Below, in pieces: positions 27,095 through 41,367 of a stretch of DNA of 64,000 bases (positions within the stretch are counted from its first letter, which is position 1; the number at the start of each line of letters is the position of its first letter). The translations under genes were made by a program, and so were the position numbers. Below the pieces are notes generated by a model, which saw only the letters and a list, made by a program, of their open reading frames with translations, was not told the origin of the DNA and made no database searches. The stretch covers positions 744,001-808,000 of the forward strand of contig CAMPEJ010000006.1 of assembly GCA_946800325.1 (NCBI GenBank), written 5' to 3'. Origin of the DNA: Luzula sylvatica (lineage: Eukaryota; Streptophyta; Magnoliopsida; Poales; Juncaceae).

Positions 27095-30000
27095 TATGCT
27101 TTGGGGAGTTCATATAACGTATTTTGAGATCATTTGAATCGTATCTTTTACTACATAACATTTCACCAAAATTTACAAACACTAAGAAATTTTGTTTTTT
27201 GATTCAAAACAATTTGTTTATGCTTTGGGGAGTTCAAATAACGTATTTTGAGATCATTTGAATCGTATCTTTTTCTAGATAACATTTCACCAAAATTTAC
27301 AAACACTAAGACAGTTTGTTTTTCGATTCAAAACAATCTGTTTATGCTTTGGGGAGTTCAAATAACGTATTTTGAGATCATTTGAATCGTATCTTTTTCC
27401 AGATAAAATTTCACCAAAATTTACAAACACTAAGAATGTTTGTTTTTCGATTCAAAACAATTTGTTTATGCTTTGGGGAGTCCAAATAACGTATTTTGAG
27501 ATCATTTGAATCGTATCTTTTACCCCATAACATTTCACCACAATTTACAAACACTAAAAAGTTTGTTTTTCGATTCAAAACAATCTGTTTATGCTTTGGG
27601 GAGTTCAAATAACGTATTTTGAGATCATTTGAATCGTATCTTTTACCACATAACATTTTACCAAATTTTACAAACACTAAGAAAGTTTGTTTTTCGATTC
27701 AAAACAATCTGTTTATGCATTGGGGAGTTCAAATAACGTATTTTGAGATAATTCGAATCGTATCTTTTACTACATAACATTTCACCAAAATTTACAAACA
27801 CTAAGACAGTTTGTTTTTCGATTCGAAACAATCTGTTTATGCTTTGGGGAGTTCAAATAACGTATTTTGAGATCATTTGAATCATATCTTTTTCCAGATA
27901 ACATTTCACCAAAATTTACAAACACTAAGACAGTTTTTTTTTCGATTCAAAACAATCTGTTTATGCTTTGGGGAGTTCAAATAACGTATTTTGAGATCAT
28001 TTGAATCGTATCTTTTACCACATAACATTTTACCAAATTTTACAAACACTAAGAAAGTTTGTTTTTCGATTCAAAACAATCTGTTTATGCTTTGGGTAGT
28101 TCAAATAACGTATTTTGAGATCATTTGAATCGTATCTTTTACTACATAACATTTCACCAAAATTTACAAACACTAAGAAAGTTTGTTTTTCGATTCAAAA
28201 CAATCTGTTTATGCTTTGGGGAGTTCAAATAACGTATTTTGAGATCATTTGAATCGTATCTTTTACCACATAACATTTCACCAAAATTTACAAACACTAA
28301 GAAAGTTTGTTTCTCGATTCAAAATAATCTGTTTATGCTTTGGGGAGTTCAAATAACGTATTTTGAGATCATTTGAATCGTATCTTTTACTACATAACAT
28401 TTCACCAAAATTTACAAACACTAAGAAAGTTTGTTTTTCGATTCAAAACAATCTGTTTATGCTTTGGGGAGTTCAAATAACGTATTTTGAGATCATTTGA
28501 TAAGTATCTTTTACCACATAACATTTCACCAAAATTTACAAACACTAAGAAATTTTGTTTTTCGATTCAAAACAATCTGTTTATGCTTTGGGGAGTTCAA
28601 ATAACGTATTTTGAGATCATTTGAATCGTATCTTTTACCACATAACATTTTACCAAAATTTACAAACACTAAGAAAGTTTGTTTTTCGATTCAAAACAAT
28701 TTGTTTATGCTTTGGGGAGTTCAAATAACGTATTTTGAGATCATTTGAATCGTATCTTTTACCACATAACATTTCACCAAAATTTACAAACACTTAGAAA
28801 GTTTGTTTTTCGATTCAAAACAATCTGTTTATGCTTTGGGGAGTTCAAATAACGTATTTTGAGATCATTTGAATCGTATCTTTTACCACATAACATTTCA
28901 CCAAAATTTACAAACACTAAGAAAGTTTGATTTTCTATTCAAAACAATCTGTTTATGCTTTGGGGAGTTCAAATAACGTATTTTGAGATCATTTGAATCG
29001 TATCTTTTACCACATAACATTTCACCAAAATTTACAAACACTAAGAAAGTTTGTTTTTCGATTCAAAACAATTTGTTTATGCTTTGGGGAGTTCAAATAA
29101 CGTATTTTGAGATCATTTGAATCGTATCTTTTTCCAGATAACATTCCACCAAAATTTACAAACACTAAGACAGTTTGTTTTTCGATTCAAAACAATCTGT
29201 TTATGCTTTGGGGAGTTCAAATAACGTATTTTGAGATCATTTGAATCGTATCTTTTTCCAGATAAAATTTCACCAAAATTTACAAACACTAAGAATGTTT
29301 GTTTTTCGATTCAAAACAATTTGTTTATGGTTTGGGGAGTTCAAATAACGTATTTTGAGATCATTTGAATCGTATCTTTTACCACATAACATTTCACCAA
29401 AATTTACAAACACTAAAAAGTTTGTTTTTCGATTCAAAACAATCTGTTTATGCTTTGGGGAGTTCAAATAACGTATTTTGAGATCATTTGAATCGTATCT
29501 TTTACCACATAACATTTTACCAAATTTTACAAACACTAAGAAAGTTTGTTTTTCGATTCAAAACAATCTGTTTATGCATTGGGGAGTTCAAATAACGTAT
29601 TTTGAGATCATTCGAATCGTATCTTTTACTACATAACATTTCACCAAAATTTACAAACACTAAGAAAGTTTGTTTTTCAATTCAAAACAATCTGTTTATG
29701 CTTTGGGGAGTTCAAATAACGTATTTTGAGATCATTTGATTCGTATCTTTTACCACATAACATTTCACCAAAATTTACAAACACTGTGAAAGTTTGATTT
29801 TCGATTAAAAACAATATGTTTATGCTTTGGGGAGTTCATATAACGTATTTTGAGATCATTTGAATCGTATCTTTTACTACATAACATTTCACCAAAATTT
29901 ACAAACACTAAGAAATTTTGTTTTTTGATTGAAAACAATTTGTTTATGCTTTGGGGAGTTCAAATAACGTATTTTGAGATCATTTGAATCGTATCTTTTT

Positions 30001-32560
30001 CCAGATAACATTTCACCAAAATTTACAAACACTAAGACAGTTTGTTTTTCGATTCAAAACAATCTGTTTATGCTTTGGGGAGTTCAAATAACGTATTTTG
30101 AGATCATTTGAATCGTATCTTTTTCCAGATAAAATTTCACCAAAATTTACAAACACTAAGAATGTTTGTTTTTCGATTCAAAACAATTTGTTTATGCTTT
30201 GGGGAGTCCAAATAACGTATTTTGAGATCATTTGAATCGTATCTTTTACCACATAACATTTCACCACAATTTACAAACACTAAAAAGTTTGTTTTTCGAT
30301 TCAAAACAATCTGTTTATGCTTTGGGGAGTTCAAATAACGTATTTTGAGATCATTTGAATCGTATCTTTTACCACATAACATTTTACCAAATTTTACAAA
30401 CACTAAGAAAGTTTGTTTTTCGATTCAAAACAATCTGTTTATGCATTGGGGAGTTCAAATAACGTATTTTGAGATCATTCGAATCGTATCTTTTACTACA
30501 TAACATTTCACCAAAATTTACAAACACTAAGACAGTTTGTTTTTCGATTCGAAACAATCTGTTTATGCTTTGGGGAGTTCAAATAACGTATTTTGAGATC
30601 ATTTGAATCATATCTTTTTCCAGATAACATTTCACCAAAATTTACAAACACTAAGACAGTTTTTTTTTCGATTCAAAACAATCTGTTTATGCTTTGGGGA
30701 GTTCAAATAACGTATTTTGAGATCATTCGAATCGTATCTTTTACTACATAACATTTCACCAAAATTTACAAACACTAAGAAAGTTTGTTTTTCGATTCAA
30801 AACAATCTGTTTATGCTTTGGGGAGTTCAAATAACGTATTTTGAGATCATTTGATTCGTATCTTTTACCACATAACATTTCACCAAAATTTACAAACACT
30901 GTGAAAGTTTGATTTTCGATTAAAAACAATCTGTTTATGCTTTGGGGAGTTCATATAACGTATTTTGAGATCATTTGAATCGTATCTTTTACTACATAAC
31001 ATTTCACCAAAATTTACAAACACTAAGAAAGTTTGTTTTTCGATTCAAAACAATTTGTTTATGCTTTGGGGAGTTCAAATAACGTATTTTGAGATCATTT
31101 GAATCGTATCTTTTTCCAGATAACATTTCACCAAAATTTACAAACACTAAGACAGTTTGTTTTTCGATTCAAAACAATCTGTTTATGCTTTGGGGAGTTC
31201 AAATAACGTATTTTGAGATCATTCGAATCGTATCTTTTACCACATAACATTTCACCAAAATTTACAAACACTGTGAAAGTTTGATTTTCGATTAAAAACA
31301 ATCTGTTTATGCTTTGGGGAGTTCATAAAACGTATTTTGAGATCATTTGAATCGTATCTTTTACTACATAACATTTCACCAAAATTTACAAACACTAAGA
31401 AAGTTTGTTTTTCGATTCAAAACAATTTGTTTATGCTTTGGAGAGTTCAAATAACATATTTTTAGATAATTCGAATCGTATCTTTTACCACATAACATTT
31501 CACCAAAATTTACAAACACTAAGAAAGTTTGTTTTTCAATTCAAAACAATCTGTTTATGCTTTGGGGAGTTCAAATAACGTATTTTGAGATCATTTCAAT
31601 CGTATCTTTTACTACATAACATTTCACCAAAATTTACAAACACTAAGAAAGTTTGTTTTTCGATTCAAAACAATCGGTTTATGCTTTCGGGAGTTCAAAT
31701 AACGTATTTTGAGATCATTTGAATCGTATCTTTTACCACATAACATTTCACCAAAATTTTCAAACACTAAGAAAGTTTGTTTTTCGATTCAAAACAATTT
31801 GTTTATGCTTTGGGGAGTTCAAATAACGTATTTTGAGATCATTTGAATCGTATCTTGTACCACATAACATTTCACCAAAATTTACAAACACTACGAAAGT
31901 TTGTTTTTCGATTCAAAACAATCTGTTTATGCTTTGGGGAGTTCAAATAACGTATTTTGAGATCATTTGATTCGTATCTTTTACCACATAACATTTCACC
32001 AAAATTTACAAACACTAAGAAGTTTGTTTTTCGATTCAAAACAATCTGTTTATGCTTTGGGGAGTTCAAATAACGTATTTTGAGATCATTTGAATCGTAT
32101 CTTTTACCACATAACATTTCACCAAAATTTACAAGCACTAAGAAACTTTGTTTTTCGATTCAAAACAGTCTGTTTATGCTTTGGGGAGTTCAAATAACGT
32201 ATTTTGAGATCATTTGAATCATATCATTTACCACATAACATTTCACCAAAATTTACAAACACTAAGAAAGTTTTATTTTCGATTCAAAACAATCTGTTTA
32301 TGCTTTGGGGAGTTCAAATAACGTATTTTGAGATCATTTGAATCGTATCTTTTACCACATAAGATTTTACCAAAATTTACAAACACTAAGAATGTTTGTT
32401 TTTCGATTCAAAACAATTTGTTTATGCTTTGGGGAGTTCAAATAACGTATTTTGAGATCATTTGAATCATATCTTTTACCACATAACATTTCACCAAAAT
32501 TTACAAACACTAAGAAAGTTTGTTTTTCGATTCAAAACAATCTGTTTATGCTTTGGGGAG
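27095..32560 (+). repeat. About 5.5-kb block repeated at an offset of 6,691 bp, copy 1
   Basis: Matching marks are gataagtat at 28498 and 35189, the actaaaaagtttg forms at 27.55, 29.42 and 30.28 kb with partners at 34.24, 36.11 and 36.97 kb, and aagatttt at 32361 and 39052. The offset is 6,691, then 6,690 after a lost T near 37350, then 6,691 again after a 1-bp loss near 32020 in this copy. The left edge lies near 27095, where tctattcaaaacaatctg is replaced by gattaaaaacaatatg in the partner, just before a shared gttcatataacg. Confidence 0.85.
30337..31576 (+). repeat. Ten-monomer higher-order repeat, copy 3
   Basis: F starts at 30337 and M at 31453, again 1,116 bp apart. The third monomer (P) carries a long T run (cagttttttttt) where others have cagtttgttttt. 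The M monomer is entered through ttggagagttc rather than ttggggagttc, a mark shared only with the copy at 37028, which supports their recent common origin. Confidence 0.85.
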
Positions 32561-33785
32561 TTCAAATAACGTATTTTGAGATCATTTGAATCGTATCTTT
32601 TACCACATAACATTTTACCAAAATTTACAAACACTAAGAAAGTTTGTTTTTCGATTCAAAACAATTTGTTTATGCTTTGGGGAGTTCAAATAACGTATTT
32701 TGAGATCATTTGAATCGTATCTTTTACCACATAACATTTCACCAAAATTTACAAACACTTAGAAAGTTTGTTTTTCGATTCAAAACAATCTGTTTATGCT
32801 TTGGGGAGTTCAAATAACGTATTTTGAGATCATTTGAATCGTATCTTTTACCACATAACATTTCACCAAAATTTACAAACACTAAGAAAGTTTGATTTTC
32901 TATTCAAAACAATCTGTTTATGCTTTGGGGAGTTCAAATAACGTATTTTGAGATCATTTGAATCGTATCTTTTACCACATAACATTTCACCAAAATTTAC
33001 AAACACTAAGAAAGTTTGTTTTTCGATTCAAAACAATTTGTTTATGCTTTGGGGAGTTCAAATAACGTATTTTGAGATCATTTGAATCGTATCTTTTTCC
33101 AGATAACATTTCACCAAAATTTACAAACACTAAGACAGTTTGTTTTTCGATTCAAAACAATCTGTTTATGCTTTGGGGAGTTCAAATAACGTATTTTGAG
33201 ATCATTTGAATCGTATCTTTTTCCAGATAAAATTTCACCAAAATTTACAAACACTAAGAATGTTTGTTTTTCGATTCAAAACAATTTGTTTATGGTTTGG
33301 GGAGTTCAAATAACGTATTTTGAGATCATTTGAATCGTATCTTTTACCACATAACATTTCACCAAAATTTACAAACACTAAAAAGTTTGTTTTTCGATTC
33401 AAAACAATCTGTTTATGCTTTGGGGAGTTCAAATAACGTATTTTGAGATCATTTGAATCGTATCTTTTACCACATAACATTTTACCAAATTTTACAAACA
33501 CTAAGAAAGTTTGTTTTTCGATTCAAAACAATCTGTTTATGCATTGGGGAGTTCAAATAACGTATTTTGAGATCATTCGAATCGTATCTTTTACTACATA
33601 ACATTTCACCAAAATTTACAAACACTAAGAAAGTTTGTTTTTCCATTCAAAACAATCTGTTTATGCTTTGGGGAGTTCAAATAACGTATTTTGAGATCAT
33701 TTGATTCGTATCTTTTACCACATAACATTTCACCAAAATTTACAAACACAGTGAAAGTTTGATTTTCGATTAAAAACAATATGTT

Positions 33786-36700
33786 TATGCTTTGGGGAGT
33801 TCATATAACGTATTTTGAGATCATTTGAATCGTATCTTTTACTACATAACATTTCACCAAAATTTACAAACACTAAGAAATTTTGTTTTTTGATTCAAAA
33901 CAATTTGTTTATGCTTTGGGGAGTTCAAATAACGTATTTTGAGATCATTTGAATCGTATCTTTTTCTAGATAACATTTCACCAAAATTTACAAACACTAA
34001 GACAGTTTGTTTTTCGATTCAAAACAATCTGTTTATGCTTTGGGGAGTTCAAATAACGTATTTTGAGATCATTTGAATCGTATCTTTTTCCAGATAAAAT
34101 TTCACCAAAATTTACAAACACTAAGAATGTTTGTTTTTCGATTCAAAACAATTTGTTTATGCTTTGGGGAGTCCAAATAACGTATTTTGAGATCATTTGA
34201 ATCGTATCTTTTACCCCATAACATTTCACCACAATTTACAAACACTAAAAAGTTTGTTTTTCGATTCAAAACAATCTGTTTATGCTTTGGGGAGTTCAAA
34301 TAACGTATTTTGAGATCATTTGAATCGTATCTTTTACCACATAACATTTTACCAAATTTTACAAACACTAAGAAAGTTTGTTTTTCGATTCAAAACAATC
34401 TGTTTATGCATTGGGGAGTTCAAATAACGTATTTTGAGATCATTCGAATCGTATCTTTTACTACATAACATTTCACCAAAATTTACAAACACTAAGACAG
34501 TTTGTTTTTCGATTCGAAACAATCTGTTTATGCTTTGGGGAGTTCAAATAACGTATTTTGAGATCATTTGAATCATATCTTTTTCCAGATAACATTTCAC
34601 CAAAATTTACAAACACTAAGACAGTTTTTTTTTCGATTCAAAACAATCTGTTTATGCTTTGGGGAGTTCAAATAACGTATTTTGAGATCATTTGAATCGT
34701 ATCTTTTACCACATAACATTTTACCAAATTTTACAAACACTAAGAAAGTTTGTTTTTCGATTCAAAACAATCTGTTTATGCTTTGGGTAGTTCAAATAAC
34801 GTATTTTGAGATCATTTGAATCGTATCTTTTACTACATAACATTTCACCAAAATTTACAAACACTAAGAAAGTTTGTTTTTCGATTCAAAACAATCTGTT
34901 TATGCTTTGGGGAGTTCAAATAACGTATTTTGAGATCATTTGAATCGTATCTTTTACCACATAACATTTCACCAAAATTTACAAACACTAAGAAAGTTTG
35001 TTTCTCGATTCAAAATAATCTGTTTATGCTTTGGGGAGTTCAAATAACGTATTTTGAGATCATTTGAATCGTATCTTTTACTACATAACATTTCACCAAA
35101 ATTTACAAACACTAAGAAAGTTTGTTTTTCGATTCAAAACAATCTGTTTATGCTTTGGGGAGTTCAAATAACGTATTTTGAGATCATTTGATAAGTATCT
35201 TTTACCACATAACATTTCACCAAAATTTACAAACACTAAGAAAGTTTGTTTTTCGATTCAAAACAATCTGTTTATGCTTTGGGGAGTTCAAATAACGTAT
35301 TTTGAGATCATTTGAATCGTATCTTTTACCACATAACATTTTACCAAAATTTACAAACACTAAGAAAGTTTGTTTTTCGATTCAAAACAATTTGTTTATG
35401 CTTTGGGGAGTTCAAATAACGTATTTTGAGATCATTTGAATCGTATCTTTTACCACATAACATTTCACCAAAATTTACAAACACTTAGAAAGTTTGTTTT
35501 TCGATTCAAAACAATCTGTTTATGCTTTGGGGAGTTCAAATAACGTATTTTGAGATCATTTGAATCGTATCTTTTACCACATAACATTTCACCAAAATTT
35601 ACAAACACTAAGAAAGTTTGATTTTCTATTCAAAACAATCTGTTTATGCTTTGGGGAGTTCAAATAACGTATTTTGAGATCATTTGAATCGTATCTTTTA
35701 CCACATAACATTTCACCAAAATTTACAAACACTAAGAAAGTTTGTTTTTCGATTCAAAACAATTTGTTTATGCTTTGGGGAGTTCAAATAACGTATTTTT
35801 AGATCATTTGAATCGTATCTTTTTCCAGATAACATTTCACCAAAATTTACAAACACTAAGACAGTTTGTTTTTCGATTCAAAACAATCTGTTTATGCTTT
35901 GGGGAGTTCAAATAACGTATTTTGAGATCATTTGAATCGTATCTTTTTCCAGATAAAATTTCACCAAAATTTACAAACACTAAGAATGTTTGTTTTTCGA
36001 TTCAAAACAATTTGTTTATGGTTTGGGGAGTTCAAATAACGTATTTTGAGATCATTTGAATCGTATCTTTTACCACATAACATTTCACCAAAATTTACAA
36101 ACACTAAAAAGTTTGTTTTTCGATTCAAAACAATCTGTTTATGCTTTGGGGAGTTCAAATAACGTATTTTGAGATCATTTGAATCGTATCTTTTACCACA
36201 TAACATTTTACCAAATTTTACAAACACTAAGAAAGTTTGTTTTTCGATTCAAAACAATCTGTTTATGCATTGGGGAGTTCAAATAACGTATTTTGAGATC
36301 ATTCGAATCGTATCTTTTACTACATAACATTTCACCAAAATTTACAAACACTAAGAAAGTTTGTTTTTCAATTCAAAACAATCTGTTTATGCTTTGGGGA
36401 GTTCAAATAACGTATTTTGAGATCATTTGATTCGTATCTTTTACCACATAACATTTCACCAAAATTTACAAACACTGTGAAAGTTTGATTTTCGATTAAA
36501 AACAATATGTTTATACTTTGGGGAGTTCATATAACGTATTTTGAGATCATTTGAATCGTATCTTTTACTACATAACATTTCACCAAAATTTACAAACACT
36601 AAGAAATTTTGTTTTTTGATTGAAAACAATTTGTTTATGCTTTGGGGAGTTCAAATAACGTATTTTGAGATCATTTGAATCGTATCTTTTTCCAGATAAC

Positions 36701-39250
36701 ATTTCACCAAAATTTACAAACACTAAGACAGTTTGTTTTTCGATTCAAAACAATCTGTTTATGCTTTGGGGAGTTCAAATAACGTATTTTGAGATCATTT
36801 GAATCGTATCTTTTTCCAGATAAAATTTCACCAAAATTTACAAACACTAAGAATGTTTGTTTTTCGATTCAAAACAATTTGTTTATGCTTTGGGGAGTCC
36901 AAATAACGTATTTTGAGATCATTTGAATCGTATCTTTTACCACATAACATTTCACCACAATTTACAAACACTAAAAAGTTTGTTTTTCGATTCAAAACAA
37001 TCTGTTTATGCTTTGGGGAGTTCAAATAACGTATTTTGAGATCATTTGAATCGTATCTTTTACCACATAACATTTTACCAAATTTTACAAACACTAAGAA
37101 AGTTTGTTTTTCGATTCAAAACAATCTGTTTATGCATTGGGGAGTTCAAATAACGTATTTTGAGATCATTCGAATCGTATCTTTTACTACATAACATTTC
37201 ACCAAAATTTACAAACACTAAGACAGTTTGTTTTTCGATTCGAAACAATCTGTTTATGCTTTGGGGAGTTCAAATAACGTATTTTGAGATCATTTGAATC
37301 ATATCTTTTTCCAGATAACATTTCACCAAAATTTACAAACACTAAGACAGTTTTTTTTCGATTCAAAACAATCTGTTTATGCTTTGGGGAGTTCAAATAA
37401 CGTATTTTGAGATCATTCGAATCGTATCTTTTACTACATAACATTTCACCAAAATTTACAAACACTAAGAAAGTTTGTTTTTCGATTCAAAACAATCTGT
37501 TTATGCTTTGGGGAGTTCAAATAACGTATTTTGAGATCATTTGATTCGTATCTTTTACCACATAACATTTCACCAAAATTTACAAACACTGTGAAAGTTT
37601 GATTTTCGATTAAAAACAATCTGTTTATGCTTTGGGGAGTTCATATAACGTATTTTGAGATCATTTGAATCGTATCTTTTACTACATAACATTTCACCAA
37701 AATTTACAAACACTAAGAAAGTTTGTTTTTCGATTCAAAACAATTTGTTTATGCTTTGGGGAGTTCAAATAACGTATTTTGAGATCATTTGAATCGTATC
37801 TTTTTCCAGATAACATTTCACCAAAATTTACAAACACTAAGACAGTTTGGTTTTCGATTCAAAACAATCTGTTTATGCTTTGGGGAGTTCAAATAACGTA
37901 TTTTGAGATCATTCGAATCGTATCTTTTACCACATAACATTTCACCAAAATTTACAAACACTGTGAAAGTTTGATTTTCGATTAAAAACAATCTGTTTAT
38001 GCTTTGGGGAGTTCATAAAACGTATTTTGAGATCATTTGAATCGTATCTTTTACTACATAACATTTCACCAAAATTTACAAACACTAAGAAAGTTTGTTT
38101 TTCGATTCAAAACAATTTGTTTATGCTTTGGAGAGTTCAAATAACATATTTTTAGATAATTCGAATCGTATCTTTTACCACATAACATTTCACCAAAATT
38201 TACAAACACTAAGAAAGTTTGTTTTTCAATTCAAAACAATCTGTTTATGCTTTGGGGAGTTCAAATAACGTATTTTGAGATCATTTCAATCGTATCTTTT
38301 ACTACATAACATTTCACCAAAATTTACAAACACTAAGAAAGTTTGTTTTTCGATTCAAAACAATCGGTTTATGCTTTCGGGAGTTCAAATAACGTATTTT
38401 GAGATCATTTGAATCGTATCTTTTACCACATAACATTTCACCAAAATTTTCAAACACTAAGAAAGTTTGTTTTTCGATTCAAAACAATTTGTTTATGCTT
38501 TGGGGAGTTCAAATAACGTATTTTGAGATCATTTGAATCGTATCTTGTACCACATAACATTTCACCAAAATTTACAAACACTACGAAAGTTTGTTTTTCG
38601 ATTCAAAACAATCTGTTTATGCTTTGGGGAGTTCAAATAACGTATTTTGAGATCATTTGATTCGTATCTTTTACCACATAACATTTCACCAAAATTTACA
38701 AACACTAAGAAAGTTTGTTTTTCGATTCAAAACAATCTGTTTATGCTTTGGGGAGTTCAAATAACGTATTTTGAGATCATTTGAATCGTATCTTTTACCA
38801 CATAACATTTCACCAAAATTTACAAGCACTAAGAAACTTTGTTTTTCGATTCAAAACAGTCTGTTTATGCTTTGGGGAGTTCAAATAACGTATTTTGAGA
38901 TCATTTGAATCATATCATTTACCACATAACATTTCACCAAAATTTACAAACACTAAGAAAGTTTTATTTTCGATTCAAAACAATCTGTTTATGCTTTGGG
39001 GAGTTCAAATAACGTATTTTGAGATCATTTGAATCGTATCTTTTACCACATAAGATTTTACCAAAATTTACAAACACTAAGAATGTTTGTTTTTCGATTC
39101 AAAACAATCTGTTTATGCTTTGGGGAGTTCAAATAACGTATTTTGAGATCATTTGAATCATATCTTTTACCACATAACATTTCACCAAAATTTACAAACA
39201 CTAAGAAAGTTTGTTTTTCGATTCAAAACAATCTGTTTATGCTTTGGGGA
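33786..39250 (+). repeat. About 5.5-kb block repeated at an offset of 6,691 bp, copy 2
   Basis: This is the partner of 27095-32560. After about 39250 it departs from copy 1 (ccaaattttac and gggtagttc appear instead of ccaaaatttac and ggggagttc) and resembles 26.0-26.6 kb instead. The 32560-33785 interval between the copies matches 28.6-29.8 kb at an offset of 3,965 bp, so this part of the array has been through at least two exchanges. Confidence 0.8.
37028..38266 (+). repeat. Ten-monomer higher-order repeat, copy 4
   Basis: F starts at 37028 and M at 38143, 1,115 bp apart because the T run in the third monomer is one base shorter than in the copy at 30337. It shares the ggagagttc mark with that copy. 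It is part of the block repeated at an offset of 6,690-6,691 bp. Confidence 0.85.
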
Positions 39251-39689
39251 GTTCAAATAACGTATTTTGAGATCATTGGAATCGTATCTTTTACCACATA
39301 ACATTTTACCAAATTTTACAAACACTAAGAAAGTTTGTTTTTCGATTCAAAACAATCTGTTTATGCTTTGGGTAGTTCAAATAACGTATTTTGAGATCAT
39401 TTGAATCGTATCTTTTACTACATAACATTTCACCAAAATTTACAAACACTAAGAAAGTTTGTTTTTCGATTCAAAACAATCTGTTTATGCTTTGGGGAGT
39501 TCAAATAACGTATTTTGAGATCATTTGAATCGTATCTTTTACCACATAACATTTCACCAAAATTTACAAACACTAAGAAAGTTTGTTTCTCGATTCAAAA
39601 CAATCTGTTTATGCTTTGGGGAGTTCAAATAACGTATTTTGAGATCATTTGAATCGTATCTTTTACTACATAACATTTCACCAAAATTT

Positions 39690-41302
39690 ACAAACACTAA
39701 GAAAGTTTGTTTTTCGATTCAAAACAATCTGTTTATGCTTTGGGGAGTTCAAATAACGTATTTTGAGATCATTTGATAAGTATCTTTTACCACATAACAT
39801 TTCACCAAAATTTACAAACACTAAGAAAGTTTGTTTTTCGATTCAAAACAATCTGTTTATGCTTTGGGGAGTTCAAATAACGTATTTTGAGATCATTTGA
39901 ATCGTATCTTTTACCACATAACATTTTACCAAAATTTACAAACACTAAGAAAGTTTGTTTTTCGATTCAAAACAATTTGTTTATGCTTTGGGGAGTTCAA
40001 ATAACGTATTTTGAGATCATTTGAATCGTATCTTTTACCACAAAACATTTCACCAAAATTTACAAACACTTAGAAAGTTTGTTTTTCGATTCAAAACAAT
40101 CTGTTTATGCTTTGGGGAGTTCAAATAACGTATTTTGAGATCATTTGAATCGTATCCTTTTCCAGATAACATTTCACCAAAATTTACAAACATTAAGACA
40201 GTTTGTTTTTCGATTCAAAACAATCTGTTTATGCTTTGGGGAGTTCAAATAACGTATTTTGAGATCATTCGAATCGTATCTTTTACTACATAACATTTCA
40301 CCAAAATTTACAAACACTAAGAAAGTTTGTTTTTCAATTCAAAATAATCTGTTTATGCTTTGGGGAGTTCAAATAACGTATTTTGAGATCATTTGAATCG
40401 TATCTTTTACCACATAACATTTTACCAAAATTTAATAAACACTAAGAATGTTTGTTTTTCGATTCAAAACAATTTGTTTATGCTTTGGGGAGTTCAAATA
40501 ACGTATTTTGAGATCATTTGAATCGTATCTTTTTCCAGATAACATTTCACCAAAATTTACAAACACTAAGACAGTTTGTTTTTCGATTCAAAACAATCTG
40601 TTTATGCTTTGGGGAGTTCAAATAACGTATTTTGAGATCATTTGAATCGTATCTTTTACCACATAACATTTCACCAAAATTTACAAACACTAAGAAAGTT
40701 TGTTTCTCGATTCAAAACAATCTGTTTATGCTTTGGGGAGTTCAAATAACGTATTTTGAGATCATTTGAATCGTATCTTTTACCACACAACATTTCACCA
40801 AAATTTACAAACACTAAGAAAGTTTGTTTTTCGATTCAAAACAATCTGTTTATGCTTTGGGGAGTTCAAATAACGTATTTTGAGATCATTTGATAAGTAT
40901 CTTTTACCACATAACATTTCACCAAAATTTACAAACACTAAGAAAGTTTGTTTTTCGATTCAAAACAATCTGTTTATGCTTTGGGGAATTCAAATAACGT
41001 ATTTTGAGATCATTTGAATCGTATCTTTTACCACATAACATTTTACCAAATTTTACAAACACTAAGAAAGTTTGTTTTTCGATTCAAAACAATCTGTTTA
41101 TGCTTTGGGGAGTTCAAATAACGTATTTTGAGATTATTCGAATCGTATCTTTTACTACATAACATTTCACCAAAATTTACAAACACTAAGACAGTTTGTT
41201 TTTCGATTCGAAACAATCTGTTTATGCTTTGGGGAGTTCAAATAACGTATTTTGAGATCATTTGAATCGTATCTTTTTCCAGATAACATTTCACCAAAAT
41301 TT
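39690..41302 (+). repeat. 1,613-bp tandem duplication, copy 1
   Basis: The unit is thirteen monomers, one of them 125 bp (aatttaataaacac). Marks spaced by exactly 1,613 bp are gataagtat at 39774 and 41387, caaaacattt at 40041 and 41654, and cgtatcctttt at 40151 and 41764. Other shared marks are accacacaac, ggggaattc and gagattattcg. Confidence 0.9.
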
Positions 41303-41367
41303 ACAAACACTAAGAAAGTTTGTTTTTCGATTCAAAACAATCTGTTTATGCTTTGGGGAGTTCAAAT
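41244..41367 (+). repeat. Chimeric P/T monomer at a crossover joint
   Basis: The left half has ttccagataac of the P type and the right half has aagaaag of the T or A types, and the following monomer has tttgataagtat instead of what normally follows P. The exchange can be placed between about 41283 and 41311. This fits a single unequal exchange in register that made the 1,613-bp tandem duplication. Confidence 0.75.
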
